Part shown: in pieces, positions 1-5,495 of the stretch
How the letters are laid out: each line of letters opens with the position of its first letter
Position numbering within the stretch: the first letter of the stretch is position 1
From: an uncultured Bacteroidota bacterium
Lineage (GTDB): Bacteria > Bacteroidota > Bacteroidia > Chitinophagales > S012-47
Direction of reading: 5' to 3'
Assembly: GCA_913062655.1 (NCBI GenBank)
Contig: CAJXXO010000188.1
Location: forward strand, 1-5,540
Length of the DNA stretch: 5,540 bases
Translations under genes and position numbers: made by a program
The notes under the pieces: generated by a model
What the model was told of the DNA's origin: nothing
The model's input: only the letters and a program-made list of their open reading frames with translations
Database searches by the model: none

Positions 1-93
1 ATGCCGGAAGGTGTGATGTATGCCATCCTGCTGATGAATGCAGGTACTCCCCTGATCAATCGATTTACCAAGATCAAACCGTACGGCTACTGA
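1..93 (+). CDS. rnfD: RnfD, electron transport complex membrane subunit (C-terminal end only)
   Basis: Only the last 30 codons and the TGA stop are in the window; the gene starts upstream, and the ATG at base 1 is an internal methionine. The visible tail contains PEGVMYAILLMNAGTPLINR and ends KPYGY. This matches the usual RnfD/NqrB-family ending, in which a last transmembrane helix with an 'xEGVxxAxLLxNxxxPLID'-like motif is followed by a short basic cytoplasmic tail. In the family, RnfD is a multi-span inner-membrane subunit carrying a covalent FMN in a SGAT-type motif and is part of the ion-translocation path; that motif lies outside this window. The stop codon shares its final A with the rnfG start (TGATG), which implies translational coupling. 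The identification rests on a short tail plus the perfect operon context. Confidence 0.9.
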   Translation: MPEGVMYAILLMNAGTPLINRFTKIKPYGY

Positions 94-755
94 TGGATGC
101 GCAGCAACATACCGAACGCGAGCCTAGTGCTTTCCGCATGATCGCCACCCTGGGGGTAGCCGGATTTCTGGCGGGGGTGATCCTCGTGAGCATCTTTCAG
201 TGGACCAAACCCATGATCGATCAGCATCGGGCCGATGCACTGGAAGCGGCCATTTTTGAAGTATTGGAGGGCGCCCATACCTATACCACGCTGCGCGTGG
301 AAGGCGAGAGCCTCGCCATAGTGGAAGGCGAGACAGACCAGCCCACCATTTATGCCGGTAAAGACAGCACCGGTACTTTGATTGGTTTTGCCATTCCAAA
401 CGAAGCCACCGGCTACCAGGATATCATTAGCGTGCTATTTGGTTACGATCCGGTAGCGAAAAAAGTAGTCGGGATGGAAGTGCTGGAAAGCAAGGAAACA
501 CCCGGCTTGGGGGATAAGATCTACAAGGATGACGATTTTGTGGCGCAGTTTGCTGACCTGGCTGTGGCACAAGGCATTCAAGCGGTAAAACCCGGTGAGA
601 AAACAGCAGAGAACCAGGTCATCACCATCACCGGTGCTACGATTTCTTCAGCAACGGTAGTGGATATCATCAACAATGGATTGGCCGAATGGCAAAGCCG
701 GATCGATAATTATTTGGCAGAGTCGGAGACGATGGCACAAAACGACACACCATGA
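93..755 (+). CDS. rnfG: RnfG, covalent-FMN subunit of the Rnf ferredoxin:NAD+ oxidoreductase
   Basis: The protein has 220 residues, a normal RnfG length. A single N-terminal membrane anchor (about residues 17-36) is followed by an extracytoplasmic FMN-binding domain. The family hallmark is the TGAT motif at residues 180-183, followed by ISSATVV. In the RnfG/NqrC family the threonine of S/TGAT (here Thr183) receives FMN through a phosphoester bond made by ApbE, which is not encoded in this window. The conserved ETPGLG turn is at residues 135-140. RnfG passes electrons between the other membrane flavin and Fe-S sites of the Rnf complex, which couples ferredoxin oxidation and NAD+ reduction to Na+ or H+ movement. 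The start is fixed by the 1-base overlap with the rnfD stop. There is no Shine-Dalgarno sequence, so initiation probably depends on coupling. The 3' end overlaps rnfE by 4 bases (ATGA). Nothing is missing. Confidence 0.96.
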   Translation: MDAQQHTEREPSAFRMIATLGVAGFLAGVILVSIFQWTKPMIDQHRADALEAAIFEVLEGAHTYTTLRVEGESLAIVEGETDQPTIYAGKDSTGTLIGFAIPNEATGYQDIISVLFGYDPVAKKVVGMEVLESKETPGLGDKIYKDDDFVAQFADLAVAQGIQAVKPGEKTAENQVITITGATISSATVVDIINNGLAEWQSRIDNYLAESETMAQNDTP

Positions 756-1426
756 GCGAGCAACAACGACCCTCATCGGCTGAGGAATTCCTCAAAGGTT
801 TGTGGCGCGAGAATCCCGTTTTCGTAGCGGTGCTCGGTATGTGTCCGGCCCTGGCGGTGACCAACTCAGCCATCAACGGACTGGCCATGGGGCTGGCAAC
901 CACCTTTGTGCTGGTATCCTCCAGTATTTTGGTGTCGCTACTGCGTAATGCTATTCCCAAGCAAGTGCGCATCACCGCTTACATTGTCATCATAGCCACC
1001 TTTGTGACAGTAGTGGACCTGCTGTTGGCCGCCTTTACGCCTACCATCCACAAGGCCTTAGGCGCATTCATTGCTCTGATCGTGGTGAATTGCCTGATCC
1101 TGGGCCGACAGGAGTCCTTTGCCAGTAAGAACAAGGTGGGCATGGCCATAGCCGATGCAGCGGGTATGAGTGGTGGCTTCACCTTTGCCTTGGTCTGTAT
1201 TGGTGGTATACGTGAGATTTTGGGCAGTGGGTCCTTGTTTGGTCTGTCGCTATTTGGCGAAGGCTTTGAACCATGGGTGATCATGATCTTACCTCCGGGA
1301 GGCTTTTTTGCCCTGGGCTTTTTGTTGCTCTTCTTCAATTGGCTCACCAACAGGCGCAAACAGAAACAACAAGCCAACATCGACTATGAAACCGTTGGCG
1401 GTAATTTATTAAACGATAAATCTTGA
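752..1426 (+). CDS. rnfE: RnfE, Rnf complex membrane subunit
   Basis: The protein has 224 residues and about six hydrophobic segments, as expected for the RnfE/NqrD family. It carries the two conserved cysteines: Cys31 in GMCPALAVTNSA and Cys114 in VVNCLILGR. In the family these, with the matching pair in RnfA, hold an intramembrane iron centre ([2Fe-2S] type) at the RnfA/RnfE interface, which relays electrons across the membrane. A conserved region, GGIREILGSGSLFG, and a basic C-terminal tail (NRRKQKQQ) follow. The start ATG lies inside the ATGA overlap with rnfG, and the next gene begins one base after the stop, so it sits in a tightly coupled operon. It is assigned as RnfE rather than NqrD because the upstream neighbours end in RnfD and RnfG forms and the D-G-E-A order is that of rnf clusters. 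The N-terminal EEFLKGLWRENPVFV is also typical of RnfE. Confidence 0.96.
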   Translation: MSEQQRPSSAEEFLKGLWRENPVFVAVLGMCPALAVTNSAINGLAMGLATTFVLVSSSILVSLLRNAIPKQVRITAYIVIIATFVTVVDLLLAAFTPTIHKALGAFIALIVVNCLILGRQESFASKNKVGMAIADAAGMSGGFTFALVCIGGIREILGSGSLFGLSLFGEGFEPWVIMILPPGGFFALGFLLLFFNWLTNRRKQKQQANIDYETVGGNLLNDKS

Positions 1427-1427
1427 T

Positions 1428-2000
1428 ATGGACCACTTGATCTTGATATTCGTTTCAGCCGTACTGGTCAACAATTTCACCCTGGCCTATTTCCTGGGGT
1501 TGTGTCCCTTTCTGGGTGTGACCTCACGACTGCAGACCGCCTTTCGGCTGGGATTGGCCAATATCTTTGTGATGATCATTACGGCTCTTTGTGCATATGT
1601 GTTGAATGAGTACGTGTTGATCTATGCGCCCTACTTGCGGCTGATCAGCTTCATCATCGTGGTGGCCTCAACAGTACAATTTGTAGAGATGGCCATCAAA
1701 AAGCTCAGTCCGGAGCTGTTTCGTGCGCTGGGTATTTTTCTGCCTCTGATCACGACCAACTGTGCGATACTCGGTTTGGCCTTGTTTTCTACCAATAAAG
1801 GATACGGTTTGGGCGAAGGGTTGGTCTATGCGCTGGGAGCCGGGGTAGGGGTGACCTTGGCGCTTGTATTGTTGGCGGCTGTAAGAGAAGAAACAAAGGT
1901 GCTCAATATTCCGAAACTGGTAGAAGGCACCGCGTTGAATTTGATCATTGCCGGCATTTTGTCCATGGCCTTCATGGGCTTTGCCGGATTATTTGCATAG
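1428..2000 (+). CDS. rnfA: RnfA, Rnf complex membrane subunit
   Basis: The protein has 190 residues with six predicted membrane helices, the standard RnfA length. The N-terminal motif AVLVNNFTLAYFLGLCPFLG contains conserved Cys26, and TTNCAILG contains Cys112. In the RnfA/NqrE family these cysteines complete the iron-sulfur site shared with RnfE; the two proteins are paralogues inserted with opposite topology. The C-terminal region AVREETKVLNIPKLVEGTALNLIIAGILSMAFMGF is split here only for description and closely follows the family pattern (basic loop, P-x-x-x-x-G, last helix). The start lies one base after the rnfE stop (TGATATG) and has no Shine-Dalgarno sequence. The stop TAG is one base before the next small gene. 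No frameshift or missing residue was seen. RnfA usually ends the core cluster in the B-C-D-G-E-A arrangement. Confidence 0.96.
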   Translation: MDHLILIFVSAVLVNNFTLAYFLGLCPFLGVTSRLQTAFRLGLANIFVMIITALCAYVLNEYVLIYAPYLRLISFIIVVASTVQFVEMAIKKLSPELFRALGIFLPLITTNCAILGLALFSTNKGYGLGEGLVYALGAGVGVTLALVLLAAVREETKVLNIPKLVEGTALNLIIAGILSMAFMGFAGLFA

Positions 2001-2001
2001 C

Positions 2002-2187
2002 ATGGAAACTGTATTGAACATTGTATATCCTGCACTTGCCCTCGCCATTTTGTGTGGCGGTTGGATGGGGGTACAATTGTTGGCCAAGAAGCTGCAAACT
2101 AAAAACCACATCGACCATGGGGGCGGATGCTGTGGCGCTTGTGCCGATAAGACGTGTGAGGTGAAGTCAGCGCGACCGTCTCGATGA
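2002..2187 (+). CDS. Small Cys-rich single-span membrane protein, Rnf-linked (NqrM-like architecture)
   Basis: This 61-residue protein starts at METVLNIVYP, one base after the rnfA stop. An upstream in-frame ATG at 1948 would lie inside rnfA and is not favoured. One hydrophobic helix covers about residues 7-28 and is followed by a basic segment (KKLQTK). A cysteine/histidine cluster comes next: His36, His39, Cys43, Cys44, Cys47 and Cys52 within HIDHGGGCCGACADKTC. Cys18 lies in the helix. This plan (helix, basic stop, short Cys-rich tail) is that of NqrM (DUF539), which is needed to mature the NqrD/NqrE iron site of Na+-NQR. It also recalls FeoB-associated Cys-rich membrane proteins. The spacing CC-x2-C-x4-C differs from the NqrM pattern as I remember it, so membership in that family is not claimed. 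Its place directly behind rnfE-rnfA suggests a role in iron insertion into Rnf; this is inference. The last 21 bases overlap the end of the opposite-strand gene. Confidence 0.8.
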   Translation: METVLNIVYPALALAILCGGWMGVQLLAKKLQTKNHIDHGGGCCGACADKTCEVKSARPSR

Positions 2188-2361
2188 ACCTTGCCACAGC
2201 GACATGCCCATTACAACGGCTAGCAGCACCATAGCCAGGGCGCCCAATACGTAAGCGAGGTTACTACTAGCAAAAAGGGACCCTTCAATATGCGACAGGT
2301 TGAGGACAAATACTACACCACTTAGTATCAATAGGGCCAATCGCAAACGTTGCTCATTCAT
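2167..2361 (-). CDS. Hypothetical two-helix membrane protein
   Basis: The protein has 64 residues and is not recognised as any named family. The sequence is well organised as a small membrane protein. A short charged N-terminus (MNEQRLR) is followed by a first helix at about residues 8-22, a short polar loop (NLSHIEGSLFASSN), a second helix at about 36-54, and a basic tail (GSSRRSR). This would place both ends in the cytoplasm by the positive-inside rule. Such composition is unlikely to arise by chance opposite non-coding DNA, which supports a real gene. It has no Shine-Dalgarno sequence, like its neighbours. It converges on the rnf operon, overlapping the Cys-rich gene by 21 bases at the 3' end. 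No function can be proposed; it may be unrelated to Rnf. Confidence 0.65.
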   Translation of the reverse strand: MNEQRLRLALLILSGVVFVLNLSHIEGSLFASSNLAYVLGALAMVLLAVVMGMSLWQGSSRRSR

Positions 2362-2514
2362 GGTTGCTGTGCTTTGCGATAAAAATAATCAGAAATCAAT
2401 AGATGGCGGCTGCAAAAGCACTGCGACCAAATACGACTTATGGGCATCCCCAAGGCGCATTAAAAATCCGGCCACTTTGAGGTGACCGGATCGTGTACGA
2501 TGCCTGGAGCCGGG
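2362..2514. other. Intergenic region between the small membrane gene and the GerW-family gene
   Basis: These 153 bases hold no supported gene. They should contain the leader and promoter of the small - strand gene ending at 2361. I could not find a confident TAnnTTTG-type Bacteroidota promoter there, although there is an AT-rich stretch near 2378-2402. The region also contains the intrinsic terminator of the upstream - strand unit, at 2461-2490. Confidence 0.6.
2461..2490 (-). terminator. Rho-independent terminator of the DUF2953/GerW-family unit
   Basis: On the - strand a hairpin is formed by arms at 2490-2482 and 2475-2467 (TCCGGTCAC and GTGGCCGGA), with eight pairs, one internal mismatch and a 6-base loop. 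It is followed directly by TTTTTAA (complement of 2466-2460). It sits 24 bases after the stop codon of the GerW-family gene, the expected place for an intrinsic terminator. The poly-T tract is only on the - strand side, so it should not work for + transcripts. Confidence 0.8.
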
Positions 2515-2886
2515 TTAGTTGGCGTCAGCCGTTTTTTTATCCTTTTGCATGTCGAAATACTTCTCCATTACGCCCGGTACTTTTTCCAGTACGCTACCCA
2601 GCCCTTGCTTATTGCTGGTGGGTACAAAATGGATGTCCTGACCCCGGCTAACTAAAAATCCGATAGGCTCAATGCCAAAGGCTGCTCCGGCACCACCGCC
2701 TTCGCCTGCGCCTTTCTTCGGATCTTTCCCCTCGCCACCGCCAGAGCCAAAGCCCATACCGACTTTGATTACAGGTACACACTCAAATTCGCCCAGCTTG
2801 AAGGCGTCTCCAATAACGGTTTTTGTGTTGGCTTCATCATGGATGAAGTCGGTCACTTTGCCTAATGCTTCTTCTACGTTGAACAT
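2515..2886 (-). CDS. GerW/YtfJ-family protein
   Basis: The protein has 123 residues. The order of elements matches the GerW/YtfJ (spore_YtfJ) family. An N-terminal amphipathic helix with VEEALGKVTDFIHDEAN is followed by a TVIGDAFKLGEFECVPVIKV strand segment. Next come a GMGFGSGGGEG glycine run and a second Gly-rich stretch up to residue 68, then GIEPIGFLVSRGQDIHFVP. The C-terminal helix ends in a lysine-rich tail. No signal peptide or membrane segment is seen, so it is probably cytoplasmic. In Bacillus subtilis YtfJ (GerW) is a spore protein needed for normal germination. Homologues occur widely in non-sporulating bacteria, where the function is unknown, so the sporulation name should not be carried over. 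It lies 3 bases downstream of the DUF2953-like gene and is followed by a strong terminator, so it is the last gene of a two-gene unit. There is no Shine-Dalgarno sequence; the leader is A-rich. Confidence 0.88.
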   Translation of the reverse strand: MFNVEEALGKVTDFIHDEANTKTVIGDAFKLGEFECVPVIKVGMGFGSGGGEGKDPKKGAGEGGGAGAAFGIEPIGFLVSRGQDIHFVPTSNKQGLGSVLEKVPGVMEKYFDMQKDKKTADAN

Positions 2887-2889
2887 GGT

Positions 2890-3405
2890 TTATCTTTTAA
2901 AGTGAAAAAATGATGTCAATACACGATAGCCGGTGTTGGACACCGATAATTCTATATGATTACGACCTTGAAAATTGGTGGAAAGCTGCCTGTTTTTCCG
3001 ACTAAAGATGGCTCCGATGGGGTACCCCCAACTATTCCAATACACCGAGTCAAAGTCCAGGGTGATGAAGCACCGATGAACCCGGAATGACTGTAGCAAT
3101 CGTTGAAAGGTGGTAAAAGAAAACTTTCGCTTCTTCTTTTTCCTCGATCTGGCCTTACGTTTCTTTTTGGTTTTCTCCTCGTTGCGGTGTGTGGCCAGTT
3201 TGATCACCGTAGTGCGCCAGGGAATACCCAGTATCCGCATGCGAATGGCCAAGTCATCCGCTATGGGAACTACCCGCGCCCGAAAGGCAATGCCCCACCA
3301 CAACTGGTAGCGGTGCGTGTCGGTATCGATGTACAAACGTATGGGAACCCATAGCAATGCAGCTACAAGGGCCAGGAATAGCAGCAAAAGGAGCCAGCCC
3401 CACAT
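2890..3405 (-). CDS. DUF2953/YtfI-like membrane-anchored protein
   Basis: The protein has 171 residues. It opens with one strong hydrophobic helix (residues 2-20), followed by a VPIRLYIDTDTHRYQLWWGI-type beta segment that resembles the start of DUF2953 proteins, which have an N-terminal helix followed by 'P-x-x-L-x-x' strands. Residues 78-94 are an extreme basic tract with 14 Lys/Arg out of 17. The C-terminal half (about 95-171) has the mixed helix and strand pattern FRVHRCFITLDFDS and GYPIGAIFS. The assignment leans on the neighbour: in Bacillus, ytfI (DUF2953) lies next to ytfJ (GerW), and here a GerW-family gene starts 3 bases downstream. This suggests the two proteins work together, the first anchoring the second at the membrane (inference). 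It is somewhat shorter than the Bacillus protein. No Shine-Dalgarno sequence is present. The exact family assignment is moderately sure; that it is a real gene is nearly certain. Confidence 0.78.
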   Translation of the reverse strand: MWGWLLLLLFLALVAALLWVPIRLYIDTDTHRYQLWWGIAFRARVVPIADDLAIRMRILGIPWRTTVIKLATHRNEEKTKKKRKARSRKKKKRKFSFTTFQRLLQSFRVHRCFITLDFDSVYWNSWGYPIGAIFSRKNRQLSTNFQGRNHIELSVSNTGYRVLTSFFHFKR

Positions 3406-3735
3406 GGGTCGAAGGAATTGGTATAATGTGTAAACACTTGTCTGTTCTCCTTAGTGCCGAAGGGTAGGTTAAGTTTTTGTAAATCGATGAAAAAATGGCT
3501 TGTATACCCAGCGAAAAGCAAGTCCATTGATACAATAGCTGCCAGATATCTATTGGCTGTGGCGTAGAAGATAGGTGCCTGTCTGGTGAGTGCGACAGGG
3601 GTATGTCTGTGATCTTGAGTTTCCTATGGGTAAAAAATATTTCTGTAATCTTAACCTAATCAAACCTTTCGCGTATAGGGTGCTTCATGTGATCTATATA
3701 TCTAATTCATAAATGCATCAGACAATACCTACATT
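3406..3735. other. Divergent intergenic region between the DUF2953-like gene and asnB
   Basis: These 330 bases must hold the promoters for both flanking transcription units. No convincing gene was found; a - strand reading frame covering 3254-3535 is mostly opposite coding sequence and has no family features. Visible elements are an interrupted palindrome GTGTAAACAC at 3428-3437, an AGATATCT palindrome at 3544-3551, and a 6-bp inverted repeat CCTGTC/GACAGG at 3578-3583 and 3594-3599 with a 10-base loop. The AT-rich stretch before asnB starts around 3625. A candidate asnB promoter is listed separately. Confidence 0.6.
3615..3645 (+). promoter_or_regulatory. Candidate Bacteroidota-type promoter for asnB
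   Basis: TTG at 3615-3617 and TATTTCTG at 3638-3645 are separated by 20 bases. This resembles the Bacteroidota sigma-ABfr promoter (TTTG at -33, TAnnTTTG at -7) with one mismatch in the -7 element and only a partial -33 element. Transcription would start near 3652 and give a leader of about 85 bases. The AT-rich surroundings fit a promoter, but the match is weak and unverified. Confidence 0.3.
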
Positions 3736-5424
3736 ATGTGTGGAATAGTATGCGCTTTTGATCTTCAAAGACCTAGTGAGGAGTTACGCCCTCAGCTATT
3801 AACCATGGCCAAGCGGCTTAGGCATCGCGGTCCTGACTGGAGTGGTATCTTTAGTAACGCGCGAGCCATTTTGGCACATGAGCGTTTGGCCATAGTAGAC
3901 CCAACCTCTGGAAAGCAGCCCTTGCTGTCAGCCGATAAAAAACTTGTTTTGGCAGCCAATGGTGAAATATACAATCATGTTGCACTCCGGCAGCGGCTAC
4001 AAGACGACTATAGTTTTCAAACCAATAGCGACTGTGAAGTCATTTTGGCTCTATTTAAGGAGCAGGGAAGCGCTTTTCTAGATGAGCTAAACGGTATTTT
4101 TGGTTTTGCTGTCTATGATACGGAGACCAATACCTATTTGATTGCGCGTGACCACATGGGCATCATTCCGCTTTACATGGGGTGGGATAAAGATGGTACT
4201 TTTTATGTGGCCAGTGAATTAAAGGCATTAGAGGGCTTTTGTACGCTTATCAAACCCTTTCCCCCGGGCCACTATCTCCACAGCGAGGAAGGACAGGTAA
4301 AGCGATGGTGGAGCCGAGACTGGATGGAATATACTGCGGTTCAAAATAACCAAACCCACATAGAGGACTTGCGGGAAGCGCTTCATGCTGCTGTACACCG
4401 GCAGTTAATGAGTGATGTACCCTATGGCGTTTTGCTTTCTGGAGGCTTGGATTCATCTATCACTTCGGCTATTGCCAAAATATACGCTGATAAGCGAGTG
4501 GATACAGGCGACAAGGAGAGGGCGTGGTACCCAAGATTGCACTCCTTTGCCATAGGACTCAAGGGTTCGCCAGACTTAGCGGCAGCCCAGAAAGTGGCTG
4601 ATCACATTGGTACCATCCATCACCAGGTTCACTTTACCATTCAAGAAGGCTTGGATGCCCTAAGAGATGTCATCTATCACGTAGAAACCTATGATATTAC
4701 GACAATACGAGCCTCAACACCTATGTTTTTGCTGGCGCGTGCGATTAAAGCTATGGGTATAAAAATGGTGCTTTCAGGTGAAGGGGCAGATGAAATTTTC
4801 GGAGGGTACCTGTATTTTCATAAGGCCCCTACCGCTAAAGATTTTCATGAGGAAAACGTACGTAAGCTTGATAAGCTGCATATGTACGATTGCCTGCGGG
4901 CTAATAAGTCATTAGCCTCGTGGGGTATAGAAGGTCGGGTTCCTTTTCTGGATAAAGAATTTTTGGATGTGGCTATGCGCTTGAACCCTAAGGATAAAAT
5001 GGTTGTAGCCGGTCAATCTCCCAAGGATAGACAGGGGATAGAAAAATGGGTGTTGCGCGAAGCCTTTTCCGATTTACTACCAGAAGAGGTAGCCTGGCGG
5101 CAAAAGGAACAATTTAGCGATGGTGTGGGCTACAACTGGATAGACACCTTGAAGGCCAAAGTGGAAGAACAGGTGACTGATGACATGATGAAAAATGTTC
5201 ACTATCGTTTTCCCATCCAACCCCCGCAAAGTAAGGAGGAGTTCTATTACAGGTCCATTTTTGAAGAACATTTTCCAAGTGATGCGGCAGCCTTGACAGT
5301 ACCTAGTGAAGCGAGCGTAGCGTGCAGCAGTCAAGTGGCCTTAGCATGGGATGAAAGTTTCAGCAATATGAATGAACCGAGTGGTCGTGCGGTGGCTAAG
5401 GTTCACCATAAATCATACGATTAA
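3736..5424 (+). CDS. asnB: Asparagine synthetase B, glutamine-hydrolysing
   Basis: The 562-residue cytosolic enzyme makes L-asparagine from aspartate, ATP and glutamine (EC 6.3.5.4). The N-terminal class-II glutaminase domain (about 1-190) begins MCGIVCAF, with Cys2 as the nucleophile after Met removal. It also has Arg49 in HERLAI, the NGEIYNH loop (75-81) and Asp99 in NSDCE, which together bind glutamine. The synthetase domain (about 210-520) has the PPi-loop SGGLDSS at 235-241 and the SGEGADEIFGGY motif at 347-358, followed by RVPFLD at 401-406. The C-terminus (CSSQVALAWDES, then NEPSGRAV) is like the tail of the E. coli AsnB type (554 residues), so the protein is full length. The start is certain because Cys2 must follow Met. 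The leader GACAATACCTACATT has no Shine-Dalgarno sequence. It appears to be a single-gene unit with its own 330-base upstream region, followed by a palindromic element. No neighbour shares its pathway. Confidence 0.98.
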   Translation: MCGIVCAFDLQRPSEELRPQLLTMAKRLRHRGPDWSGIFSNARAILAHERLAIVDPTSGKQPLLSADKKLVLAANGEIYNHVALRQRLQDDYSFQTNSDCEVILALFKEQGSAFLDELNGIFGFAVYDTETNTYLIARDHMGIIPLYMGWDKDGTFYVASELKALEGFCTLIKPFPPGHYLHSEEGQVKRWWSRDWMEYTAVQNNQTHIEDLREALHAAVHRQLMSDVPYGVLLSGGLDSSITSAIAKIYADKRVDTGDKERAWYPRLHSFAIGLKGSPDLAAAQKVADHIGTIHHQVHFTIQEGLDALRDVIYHVETYDITTIRASTPMFLLARAIKAMGIKMVLSGEGADEIFGGYLYFHKAPTAKDFHEENVRKLDKLHMYDCLRANKSLASWGIEGRVPFLDKEFLDVAMRLNPKDKMVVAGQSPKDRQGIEKWVLREAFSDLLPEEVAWRQKEQFSDGVGYNWIDTLKAKVEEQVTDDMMKNVHYRFPIQPPQSKEEFYYRSIFEEHFPSDAAALTVPSEASVACSSQVALAWDESFSNMNEPSGRAVAKVHHKSYD

Positions 5425-5438
5425 AGGTTATCGCCCGC

Positions 5439-5495
5439 TGTAAAACCTGCCGGATTCGGAATCCCATGTTCAGCCCCGGGTTTTACACCCGGGGG
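5439..5495. repeat. Compound palindromic element downstream of asnB
   Basis: Fifteen bases after the asnB stop lies a set of inverted repeats. The outer arms TGTAAAACC (5439-5447) and GGTTTTACA (5479-5487) pair perfectly over 9 bases and can be extended by a G-U and a G-C pair. Inside is a small hairpin, GGATT-CGG-AATCC (5452-5464). Overlapping the right outer arm is a second GC-rich hairpin, CCCCGGG-TTTTACA-CCCGGGG (5474-5494). The two larger structures cannot form at once. There is no T-tract on either side, so it is not a classic intrinsic terminator. It could be a dispersed REP-like repeat or an RNA 3'-end stabiliser or terminator of asnB. The sequence to 5540 continues without a supported gene. 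Confidence 0.55.

Noticed and set aside
1948..2001. Upstream in-frame start for the Cys-rich protein
   Set aside because: It would add 18 residues overlapping rnfA in another frame. The ATG at 2002 follows the rnfA stop by one base and leaves a clean helix at the N-terminus.
1..2187. Na+-NQR (nqr) operon instead of rnf
   Set aside because: The D-G-E-A order is that of rnf clusters, and the NqrF gene expected right after NqrE is absent; a short Cys-rich gene follows instead.
2300..2485. A 61-residue + strand reading frame
   Set aside because: It starts opposite the small membrane gene, runs through an AT-rich non-coding region and over the terminator, and has no hydrophobic, domain or compositional pattern of a real protein.
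2672..2905. Proline-rich + strand frame opposite the GerW-family gene
   Set aside because: The proline run is simply the complement of the glycine-rich segment of the - strand protein.
3422..3427. Perfect TATAAT on the + strand
   Set aside because: No -35 box at proper spacing, over 300 bases from asnB, and sigma-70 style boxes are not the normal promoter form in Bacteroidota.
3254..3535. A 93-residue - strand frame overlapping the start of the DUF2953-like gene
   Set aside because: About half of it is a frame-shifted shadow of the DUF2953-like gene; the rest lies in the promoter region. No recognisable features.
5474..5494. Intrinsic terminator for asnB
   Set aside because: The GC-rich hairpin is strong but is followed by GATTAATAG rather than a T-tract, so it was listed as a palindromic element; a role in termination remains possible.
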